Shown piece after piece: positions 62,001-64,000 of a stretch of 64,000 nt of DNA. Source of the DNA: Echinarachnius parma (Eukaryota; Echinodermata; Echinoidea; Clypeasteroida; Echinarachniidae); assembly GCA_037951105.1 (NCBI GenBank), contig JBAMJV010007134.1, forward strand, positions 62,001 to 126,000. Reading direction: 5' to 3'. Positions within the stretch are counted from its first letter, which is position 1; each line of letters begins with the position of its first letter. The notes below the pieces were generated by a model. It saw nothing but the letters and a program-made list of their open reading frames with translations. It ran no database searches and was not told the origin of the DNA. The translations under genes and the position numbers were made by a program.

Positions 62001-63601
62001 TTAACCAAGCTACCTTTTGCTTACTAAACTAATATCAACAAGCAACATGGCAACTGGACATTAGGTTCACAGGGTTTGGGTGAAAGAGGAGAAGAAGATG
62101 TAGAAAAAGAAGCATATTTGAAATAAAATATGGAAAACATGGAATGCTGCATTAAAGGAACACAGCAAACTCAGGCAAAGTACCTCGGGTGCCTGTTCCT
62201 GTTGTGGGGGTTCTGTTGCCACAGCTAGAATTTCATCCACCATAATGGGTGTTTCTTCCACTGCAACAAGCTTTTCTGCAGCGACCTTAAAGGAGCAAGA
62301 GGGATTAGGACAGGAGGTATGAGTGAACCAACACCAACAATGTCAAAGAGCTTCGTCTTTGCAATCTATTCCAACAAAAGTAATTAAGGATTTGTTTCAG
62401 TAATACATTTAAAAACGTGTTTCCACAAATGTTTTCAAACTTGAAAACCATAATAGAAAACAGATACCCCATTCACCACTTATCTATTAATTAATCTACA
62501 TTAAGGGAACATCAGTAGATCAGGTTCAATGAATATTGTGACATGAGTCTAAACGGAACAAAGTTGAGCGAAGAAAATTGGACTTTGGCAAGACTCAAAA
62601 CCAGCAACTGAGTTGCCAGCTAAGTCTGTGATAGATAGGGTTAGTGAAGCATACACAAAGTACACTAAGGTTTAATTAGTTGCCAACCAGGGTTAACTCA
62701 GTTTTACGGTGGTTTTCAATGTGGTTAACCAAGCTACATACTGCTTACTGAACCAATATCAACAAAATAAAGCTTAGATGGAAATTGGACAAGCTCACAG
62801 GGAAAAACAAGGAATGTTCCTTTATAAAACACAGCAAATTCAGGCAAAATACCTCAGGTGCCTGTTGTGGGGGTTCTGTTGCCACAGATGGAATTTCCTC
62901 CACCTTAATAGGCATTTCTTCCACTGCAACAAGCTTTTCTGCAGATGGAGTTTCCTCTATTATATTAGGGTTTTCTGCAGCGGCCTAAATTGAGCAAGGA
63001 GAGAAAGTGCTAGGGTTTCTACAAGAACCAACATCAATGATCAAACAAACTCTCAAAGAAAGTTTATCGATTACCATAGGAACTTTCCAAATCTACAATT
63101 ATTACTTTCTTTTTTTAAACTGGTCATTATATTAATAACCAACACATTCAAGCAGACTAGTATTCTAGATCATGAAGAAAGACATTTTTATAACCCAGAC
63201 AGGGAACTTGAAATAAAATATGAAAAGACATGGAAATGTCCTGAACATAACACAGCAAACTCAGGCAAAATACCTCAGGTGCCTGTTGTGGGGGTTCTTT
63301 TGCCACAGATGAAGTTTCCTGAACTGTAATGGGTGTTTCTTCCACTGCAACAAGCCTTTCTGCAGCGGCCTAAAAGGAGCAAGTGGAATTAAGTCAGGAG
63401 GTATGTTTGAATCAACACCAAGTGTTAGTAATCCATTCTATCATAACACGATAACTACTGGTCATGACAAGTAAAGAAGAAAAGGATCTTTCATGTGAGT
63501 CTTACCTGTGCTGGTGCATCTTCAGGAGTCGACTCGATGACAGGGGCTACCTCGGAGGACTCGGTGGAAGCAGGCTCCACTGACTCTGGTGCTTGAGGCT
63601 C
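25966..63601 (-). CDS. Giant repeat-array gene with C-terminal CBM48 domain (gene-level entry; 5' end outside window)
   Basis: Gene model assembled by following GT/AG splice sites on the minus strand. The order is e1-e5 (diverged short exons), e6-e31 (alternating long and 75-78 nt exons), e32 (linker), e33 (CBM48 first half), e34A or e34B (CBM48 second half) and e35 (end and stop). Without the broken e29 and e30, and with one e34 version, lengths sum to 15,684 nt (5228 codons with stop). All joins are in phase: 0/0 through the array, then 1, 2 and 0. The repeat is rich in E, T, P, S, V, D and A with almost no hydrophobic clusters, so it is predicted disordered and strongly acidic. CBM48 domains of the AMPK beta type bind glycogen. 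No signal peptide can be judged because the start is missing. I do not recognise an orthologue by name. The closest functional analogy is a PEVK-like spacer, which is inference. Confidence 0.85.
26996..27246. mobile_element. TIR element GTGACCGGCTA...TAGCCGGTCAC
   Basis: The ends GTGACCGGCTACAGCAAAAC CCTGCACTTGT and ACAAGTGCAGGG TTTTGCTATAGCCGGTCAC are inverted repeats with one mismatch. About 250 bp, non-coding, in the last intron of the giant gene. Confidence 0.85.
27708..27900. mobile_element. CAGTCAAACCTGT-family element, diverged
   Basis: CAGACCTGTCTTAGTGGCC at the left and ACTATACGCAGGTTTCACTG at the right, with internal GTGGCC motifs as in 31149-31284. Confidence 0.65.
27928..28213. 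mobile_element. GTTGCAGAAAGAG-type element interrupted by a perfect palindrome
   Basis: The outer ends GGGCCCCGTTGCAGAAAG and CTTTCTGAAACGGGACC are inverted repeats, with ACAATCGATTGTAAGTTACG and TGTAACTTACAATCGATCGT further in. A 103-bp hairpin insertion (27951-28053) sits just inside the left end. Confidence 0.8.
27951..28053. mobile_element. Hairpin insertion, near-perfect palindrome
   Basis: The arms GCGCCGATTCCATCCGAAAA to GAGCATTGTT and the complementary AACAATGCTC to CGGATGGAATCGGCGC pair across about 49 bases with a 4-5 base loop. GCAGAAAG occurs on both sides, a possible target duplication. Confidence 0.85.
29638..30050. repeat. Diverged tandem repeat in the last intron
   Basis: Three copies of AACATAGATGAACTTAGCAT to TTTCACTTTGACTAGAGGCA with spacing disturbed by an inserted inverted-repeat element. 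Confidence 0.6.
29807..29907. mobile_element. Small inverted-repeat element, 101 bp
   Basis: The outer arms AGGCAAACAAAATGTTACAA and TTGTAACGTTTTTTTGCCT pair. An inner hairpin AAACACCGTAAGG / CTTTACGGTGTTT is also present. Confidence 0.75.
30077..30170 (-). CDS. Giant gene exon e34B: alternative CBM48 second half lacking the second Trp
   Basis: A 94-nt exon, acceptor CACCCTACAG|T, donor AAG|GTGAGG, in phase 2 and out phase 0, the same phases as e34A. It encodes DGCFSVKVDLLAGDYAYKF followed by VVDGEDKVDNKK. The Lys of YKF is present but the GQW of e34A is replaced by GED. If spliced after e34A it would read a stop within a few codons (phase 0 into phase 2), so it is an alternative to e34A, not its continuation. 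No separate first-half exon is visible between the two. Confidence 0.83.
31149..31284. mobile_element. Intact CAGTCAAACCTGT-family MITE, 136 bp
   Basis: Perfect ends CAGTCAAACCTGT and ACAGGTTTGACTG, with complementary GTGGCCACCAAAAGT and CTTTTGGTGGCCAC further in. It lies 28 bases downstream of the e34A donor in the transcript direction. Confidence 0.88.
31312..31408 (-). CDS. Giant gene exon e34A: CBM48 second half, Trp-containing version
   Basis: A 97-nt exon, acceptor GAAGGCAG|T, donor CAG|GTAACG, in phase 2 and out phase 0. It encodes DDGMFSHKVFLNPGVW followed by TYKFVVDGQWRASLRQ. The family motif YKFxVDGxW is complete, giving the Lys and second Trp that contact oligosaccharide in AMPK beta (K126, W133). 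It joins in frame to e35. It sits about 45 bases downstream of a huge pyrimidine-rich repeat and about 30 bases upstream of an inverted-repeat element. Confidence 0.85.
31455..32218. repeat. G-rich minisatellite, pyrimidine tract on the gene strand
   Basis: Degenerate units of roughly 35-45 bp of the type GTAGTTGAGTGGTAGGAGGTT followed by GGGGTAGAAGGGGTGTAAGG fill this stretch. On the transcribed minus strand this is almost entirely C and T with ACTC and CTTCT motifs. It starts about 45 bases upstream of the e34A acceptor. Runs of G on the plus strand could form quadruplexes. The long Pro/Thr/Leu/Tyr reading frames in it are artefacts of the repeat. Confidence 0.9.
32219..33935 (-). other. 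Rest of the intron between e33 and e34A
   Basis: AT-rich intron sequence. It continues as weak G-rich repeat to about 32.4 kb (including a GTGGTGGTG run near 32.33 kb), then holds nothing I can support as coding. A C-run lies at about 33798-33810. Confidence 0.6.
33936..34065 (-). CDS. Giant gene exon e33: first half of a CBM48 (AMPK-beta-type) domain
   Basis: A 130-nt exon with acceptor TTTCTCAG|AC, in phase 1 and out phase 2. It encodes GPSGEQAPAGKVAVEFRW, then EEGGQEVFVTGSFNDW and KEQIQLNQ. The pattern FRWxxGGxEVxxxGSFNxW matches the start of AMPK beta carbohydrate-binding modules. The Trp of FNDW corresponds to the first sugar-contacting Trp (W100 in mammalian beta1). The best in-phase donor is CAAGT|GTGCGT, which is a weak donor. 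A CAA|GTGTGC alternative would put a stop immediately after the junction with either e34. Confidence 0.88.
34124..34157 (-). pseudogene. Fragment of CBM48 first-half exon
   Basis: The minus strand reads GCGGTAGAGTTCCGCTTGGA and onward, giving AVEFRLEEGG, a direct copy of the e33 core AVEFRWEEGG with Trp to Leu. Flanking AACAGTGCGGTATTAAACA-like sequence occurs on both sides, consistent with a small tandem duplication. Confidence 0.6.
34180..34235 (-). pseudogene. Relic copy of CBM48 first-half exon (acceptor retained)
   Basis: The acceptor TTTTTCAG is followed by sequence translating DSPWGKQRPLRKVCK and then SHEVFV and a stop, a shortened counterpart of e33 (DGPSGEQAPAGKVAV, QEVFV). It is internally deleted and cannot encode the fold. 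A further match, TTCCGGTCCC near 34320, may be another fragment. Confidence 0.6.
34481..34585 (-). pseudogene. Relic copy of CBM48 first-half exon (most complete)
   Basis: Minus-strand translation GPQREQTTAEQSCVEFRCEE then RGKGVFLTRTSFAERKD aligns along the length of e33 (GPSGEQAPAGKVAVEFRWEE, GGQEVFVTGSFNDWKE). Both domain tryptophans are lost (to Cys and Arg), and the AG acceptor is gone. It is a dead duplicate of e33. Confidence 0.7.
34590..35817 (-). other. Intron sequence between e32 and e33, upstream part
   Basis: AT-rich, with homopolymer runs at about 34.69-34.74 kb. I see no further exon or inverted-repeat element here. Confidence 0.5.
35818..36058 (-). CDS. Giant gene linker exon e32: Pro/Glu/Ala-rich, 80 codons
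   Basis: A 241-nt exon with acceptor CCAACTAG|GCT and donor ACGA|GTGAGA, in phase 0 and out phase 1. It begins APVEPEPVVQTEAAPVEE, runs through EKPAEEPSAPAAN and ends DDSTPAVT plus one base. It is higher in GC than the array and not built of VEETPS units, so it looks like conserved unique sequence joining the spacer to the CBM48 domain. The split codon joins to e33 to give Asn. Confidence 0.85.
36168..36267 (-). pseudogene. Relic partial copy of linker exon e32
   Basis: The plus strand CAACCTGCTCAGGCTGGGGC and following bases repeats the e32 segment at 35.98-36.06 kb together with its acceptor region (minus strand AACTATAG|GCCCCAGTTGAACC). In the e32 frame it reaches a stop after APVEP. A third, more decayed copy is at 36365-36450. 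Confidence 0.65.
36365..36450 (-). pseudogene. Second relic copy of linker exon e32
   Basis: The plus strand GCGACCTGCTAGGGAACCGG and following CCACTGGGGCTGCCTC resembles the same e32 segment with more substitutions. It is too decayed to code. Confidence 0.45.
36709..36786 (-). CDS. Giant gene mini-exon e31, 26 codons
   Basis: A 78-nt phase 0/0 exon beginning ASAETYDAVEETPS and ending PSQEQAPE, donor GAG|GTATTG. It is the last array exon before the C-terminal region. Confidence 0.8.
37044..37680 (-). pseudogene. Giant gene long exon e30 with frameshift and destroyed donor
   Basis: This is a long repeat exon copy with an intact acceptor (ATTTAAG|GCC) beginning APAKTPNAVEET. Near 37215 five bases are missing inside a repeat unit (the GGAGT of GCAGATGGAGTTTCC), so the frame runs into a stop, and the copy is 637 nt, which is not a multiple of three. 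Restoring the length by five would give 642, a multiple of three. The donor is GAG|TTATTT instead of GAG|GTATTT. Two independent lesions suggest a dead exon that is spliced around. Confidence 0.75.
38048..38122 (-). pseudogene. Giant gene mini-exon e29 with destroyed donor site
   Basis: This is a 75-nt mini-exon copy (APAETSDAVEETRS, tail AKEPPQQAPE) with an intact TTTTAG acceptor. Its donor reads GAG|GAATTTTG where every other array exon has GAG|GTATTTTG, so the obligatory GT is lost. The reading frame is still open. It is probably skipped, which does not disturb the frame because it is a 0/0 exon. Confidence 0.7.
38539..39078 (-). CDS. Giant gene exon e28: long repeat exon, 180 codons
   Basis: A 540-nt open phase 0/0 exon, acceptor TTTTAAG|GCC, beginning APAEMSNAEEETPS and ending PTQEQAPE. 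It directly follows e27 without a mini-exon between them, breaking the usual alternation. Confidence 0.87.
39475..40203 (-). CDS. Giant gene exon e27: long repeat exon, 243 codons
   Basis: A 729-nt open phase 0/0 exon beginning APTDTPIVLEEI and ending PSHDQAPV (donor GTG|GTATTTTG). The tail has a doubled TTEPVTTEPS. The units are more diverged than in e13-e25. Confidence 0.87.
40562..40636 (-). CDS. Giant gene mini-exon e26, 25 codons
   Basis: A 75-nt phase 0/0 mini-exon beginning ASAETTDAVEETPS and ending ESPQLEPE, with standard splice sites. The tail LEPE instead of LAPE is private to this copy. Confidence 0.83.
41048..41596 (-). CDS. Giant gene exon e25: long repeat exon, 183 codons
   Basis: A 549-nt open phase 0/0 exon beginning APTDTPSVLEET and ending PSQEQAPE. 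It is the duplicate of e19. Confidence 0.9.
41937..42011 (-). CDS. Giant gene mini-exon e24, 25 codons
   Basis: A 75-nt phase 0/0 mini-exon, ASAETTDAVEETPTV with tail EPSQLAPE. It is a copy of e16 and sits in the same order relative to a large repeat exon (e23 or e15). Confidence 0.85.
42427..44721 (-). CDS. Giant gene exon e23: long repeat exon, 765 codons
   Basis: A 2295-nt open phase 0/0 exon beginning APADTPIVLEES and ending PSQEQAPE. It is related to e15 over most of its length. A block of about 190 codons is repeated inside the exon (around 42.6-43.1 and 43.15-43.7 kb) with very few changes. Confidence 0.9.
45099..45173 (-). CDS. Giant gene mini-exon e22, 25 codons
   Basis: A 75-nt phase 0/0 mini-exon, APAETSDVVEETPS plus the common tail VATEPPQQAPE. 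It is the duplicate of e18. Confidence 0.85.
45529..46293 (-). CDS. Giant gene exon e21: long repeat exon, 255 codons
   Basis: A 765-nt open phase 0/0 exon beginning APTDTPSVLEET and ending PPQEQATE. It is the duplicate of e17. Confidence 0.9.
46634..46708 (-). CDS. Giant gene mini-exon e20, 25 codons
   Basis: A 75-nt phase 0/0 mini-exon beginning ACAETTDAAEETPS and ending EPPQLAPE. It is a copy of e26 at an offset of 6072 bp. The Cys is unusual in this otherwise Cys-free repeat. Confidence 0.83.
47120..47668 (-). CDS. Giant gene exon e19: long repeat exon, 183 codons
   Basis: A 549-nt open phase 0/0 exon beginning APTDTPSVLEET and ending PSQEQAPE. It is a near-identical copy of e25 at an offset of 6072 bp, with the same length and only scattered substitutions. 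Confidence 0.9.
48009..48083 (-). CDS. Giant gene mini-exon e18, 25 codons
   Basis: A 75-nt phase 0/0 mini-exon of the APAETSDVVEETPS subtype, identical to e22 and inside the same 2910-bp-offset duplicated block. Confidence 0.85.
48439..49203 (-). CDS. Giant gene exon e17: long repeat exon, 255 codons
   Basis: A 765-nt open phase 0/0 exon beginning APTDTPSVLEET and ending PSQEQATE. It is virtually identical to e21 at an offset of 2910 bp. The one difference I noticed is Ser versus Pro in the tail (EPSQEQ here, EPPQEQ in e21). Confidence 0.9.
49544..49618 (-). CDS. Giant gene mini-exon e16, 25 codons
   Basis: A 75-nt phase 0/0 mini-exon encoding ASAETTDAVEETPTV and ending EPSQLAPE. It is a copy of e24. 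Confidence 0.85.
50050..52761 (-). CDS. Giant gene exon e15: longest repeat exon, 904 codons
   Basis: A 2712-nt open phase 0/0 exon beginning APADTPIVLEET and ending PSQEQAPE. It is a near copy of e23 with extra internal units (904 versus 765 codons). It contains runs of identical 36-bp units such as consecutive ETPSEEKTDVV units and STETPSTETPSTETP runs. No stop or frame break occurs across the whole exon, which argues for selection on the frame or very recent expansion. Confidence 0.9.
53133..53207 (-). CDS. Giant gene mini-exon e14, 25 codons
   Basis: A 75-nt phase 0/0 mini-exon of the APAETSDAVEETPS subtype with the standard tail VATEPPQQAPE and the standard array splice sites. Confidence 0.85.
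53563..55395 (-). CDS. Giant gene exon e13: long repeat exon, 611 codons
   Basis: An 1833-nt open phase 0/0 exon beginning APADTPIVLEET and ending PSQEQATE. Blocks of several hundred bases recur within it (for example around 54.2-54.5 and 54.9-55.2 kb) and in e15, indicating unequal exchange between and within exons. Confidence 0.9.
55764..55838 (-). CDS. Giant gene mini-exon e12, 25 codons
   Basis: A 75-nt phase 0/0 mini-exon beginning APAETSDTVEETPS and ending ATEPPQQAPE. It belongs to the APAETSD subtype shared with e8, e14, e18 and e22. Confidence 0.85.
56194..56688 (-). CDS. Giant gene exon e11: long repeat exon, 165 codons
   Basis: A 495-nt open phase 0/0 exon beginning APTDTPIVLEET and ending PSQEQATE (donor GAG|GTACTTTG). 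It is the shortest of the long exons and includes an unusual MEMPSTKMPDAV stretch. Confidence 0.87.
57029..57103 (-). CDS. Giant gene mini-exon e10, 25 codons
   Basis: A 75-nt phase 0/0 mini-exon beginning ASAETTDAVEETQS and ending ATEPPQQAPE. It belongs to the ASAETTDA subtype shared with e16, e20, e24 and e26 (e20 as ACAETTDA). Confidence 0.85.
57486..58973 (-). CDS. Giant gene exon e9: long repeat exon, 496 codons
   Basis: A 1488-nt open phase 0/0 exon beginning APADKPIVLEE and ending TTEPSHEHAPE. It is built from 12- and 13-residue units of the TPDAVEETPSSE and KTDVVEEAPSEE types. It includes a tandem pair of about 40 residues near the 3' end (around 57.6-57.85 kb) differing at only a few positions. 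Confidence 0.88.
59315..59389 (-). CDS. Giant gene mini-exon e8, 25 codons
   Basis: A 75-nt phase 0/0 exon with the standard signature (TTTTTTAG|GCC and GAG|GTATTTTGCC). It encodes APAETSDAVEETPS followed by VATEPPQQAPE. It is the prototype of the mini-exon: one repeat unit plus the common tail. Confidence 0.85.
59805..59882 (-). CDS. Giant gene mini-exon e7, 26 codons
   Basis: A 78-nt phase 0/0 exon, acceptor TTTCAG|GCT, donor GAG|GTACTTTG. It begins APAETSDAIEETPS and ends TLQEQAPE. It is one of two consecutive mini-exons (e7, e8) with no long exon between them. Confidence 0.8.
60141..61157 (-). CDS. Giant gene exon e6: long repeat exon, 339 codons
   Basis: A 1017-nt uninterrupted phase 0/0 exon beginning APAETPIVLEET and ending KEASQEKAPE. 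The units are less uniform than in later exons (DQVEETPFQEETHAVEE, DAKEEIPSEVTPDALEEALSEE). A segment of several units occurs twice in tandem within the exon, showing growth by internal duplication. Its divergence suggests it is older than e13-e25. Confidence 0.85.
61472..61567 (-). CDS. Giant gene exon e5: diverged array-type exon, 32 codons
   Basis: A 96-nt phase 0/0 exon beginning APPERLVAVEETPITV and ending ATEPPQQAPE, nearly identical to e2. It is the last of the older short exons before the expanded array begins. Confidence 0.8.
62184..62285 (-). CDS. Giant gene exon e4: diverged array-type exon, 34 codons
   Basis: A 102-nt phase 0/0 exon beginning VAAEKLVAVEETPIMV and ending PPQQEQAPE. 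The acceptor is TTTAAG|GTC. The EQ insertion before APE matches the tail of the long exons. The flanking introns share sequence with those around e3 and e5 (for example the AGTTGCCAGCTAAGTCTGTG block near 61.9 and 62.6 kb). Confidence 0.8.
62853..62984 (-). CDS. Giant gene exon e3: two-unit array exon, 44 codons
   Basis: A 132-nt phase 0/0 exon beginning AAAENPNIIEETPSAEKL and ending ATEPPQQAPE. It contains two to three VEE-type units, an intermediate between the single-unit mini-exons and the long exons. It is useful evidence that length grows by internal unit addition. Confidence 0.8.
63274..63369 (-). CDS. Giant gene exon e2: diverged array-type exon, 32 codons
   Basis: A 96-nt phase 0/0 exon with the array splice signature (acceptor TTTTAG|GCC, donor GAG|GTATTTTGCC). 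It begins AAAERLVAVEETPITV and ends AKEPPQQAPE. It is nearly the same as e5, so e2 to e5 are themselves duplicates. Only one VEETP unit is present. Confidence 0.8.
63506..63601 (-). CDS. Giant gene exon e1: Glu/Pro/Ser/Ala-rich, 32 codons
   Basis: Acceptor TTAAAG and donor CAG|GTAAGA bound a 96-nt phase 0/0 exon that begins EPQAPESVEP and ends TPEDAPAQ. It lacks the VEETPS repeat and has a different donor context from the array exons, so it looks like part of the older unique N-terminal region. Further 5' exons must lie beyond the right edge. Confidence 0.75.
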
Positions 63602-64000
63602 CTTTAATCATCACACACAAAAATCTAATTTAGAAGCTTTTCAATAATGTTATATCATGTTACCCAAAATCAATTATGCCAATCAGATAGTCATGTATTC
63701 ATGCAGTATCAAGAATCAATAAATGACAAAATAATCATTCATACTGACATTCATTCAAAGTTGTAAAATAGTCTTACACATTTTTCCAAGTAAATATGCG
63801 TACCTGCAAATGTACACAGTCATGTACTTGTTGCCTTAAAAAATAAGATTTGACATTCTTTTGGAAGACAGTATTTTGAGAAATTAGATGTGTAGGCTGC
63901 CTTTAGACTTCACAGTGGGAATTTAGAAAATTACGATCAAGTTGTATCAAAATATTATCAACATACAAATACAAGTGGTCAAGCAGTACTTGATTCATTC
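63602..64000 (-). other. Intron upstream of e1
   Basis: AT-rich, no supported exon. The gene continues off the window. Confidence 0.5.

Overview
This looks like nuclear DNA of a marine invertebrate, most likely a deuterostome and possibly an echinoderm. The sequence shows AT-rich, intron-rich DNA, many short inverted-repeat elements (including families that begin GTTGCAGAAAGAG or TGTTGCATAAAGAG), abundant ACATGTA motifs and canonical GT/AG introns. The clade is an inference from repeat style, not a proof. There are no bacterial operons, CRISPR arrays or recognisable rRNA or tRNA genes.

The right half (about 25-63.6 kb) is one very large minus-strand gene, open at its 5' end beyond the right edge. 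I could place 35 consecutive exons or exon positions (e1-e35). From 63.6 to 36.7 kb there are 31 of them. All but e30 have lengths divisible by three, and all start at codon phase 0. They encode an acidic, disordered repeat of about 12 residues (TPDAVEETPSAE-like; 36 bp). Mini-exons of 75-78 nt alternate with long exons of 495-2712 nt. The array is still being duplicated: kilobase blocks recur almost unchanged at offsets of 2910 and 6072 bp. At its 3' end two exons (e29, e30) are broken. The unit then switches to a Pro/Glu/Ala-rich linker exon (e32) and a CBM48 glycogen-binding domain of the AMP-kinase beta type. That domain is split over e33 (first half), one of two alternative second halves (e34A at 31.3 kb or e34B at 30.1 kb), and a 17-codon terminal exon e35 that completes the domain and ends the protein at 25966.

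The phase arithmetic shows that e34A and e34B cannot both be used and cannot both be skipped, so they behave as mutually exclusive exons. e34A keeps the second carbohydrate-contacting Trp of the family, while e34B lacks it. The intron just upstream of e34A carries a roughly 760-bp minisatellite that is a pyrimidine tract in the transcript. Leaving out the two broken exons and counting one e34 version, the window encodes about 5228 codons of this protein. The suggested job, a long acidic spacer tethered to glycogen with a splice-switchable carbohydrate module, is inference.

The left part (1-25 kb) is mostly non-coding. It holds one minus-strand start exon at 3.5-3.65 kb for a 52-residue N terminus beginning MGNAGAK. 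It resembles the myristoylated N terminus of AMPK beta, and the rest of that gene lies beyond the left edge. The remainder is inverted-repeat elements, two of them nested inside a third, LINE/SINE-like 3' tails, microsatellites and unassigned DNA.
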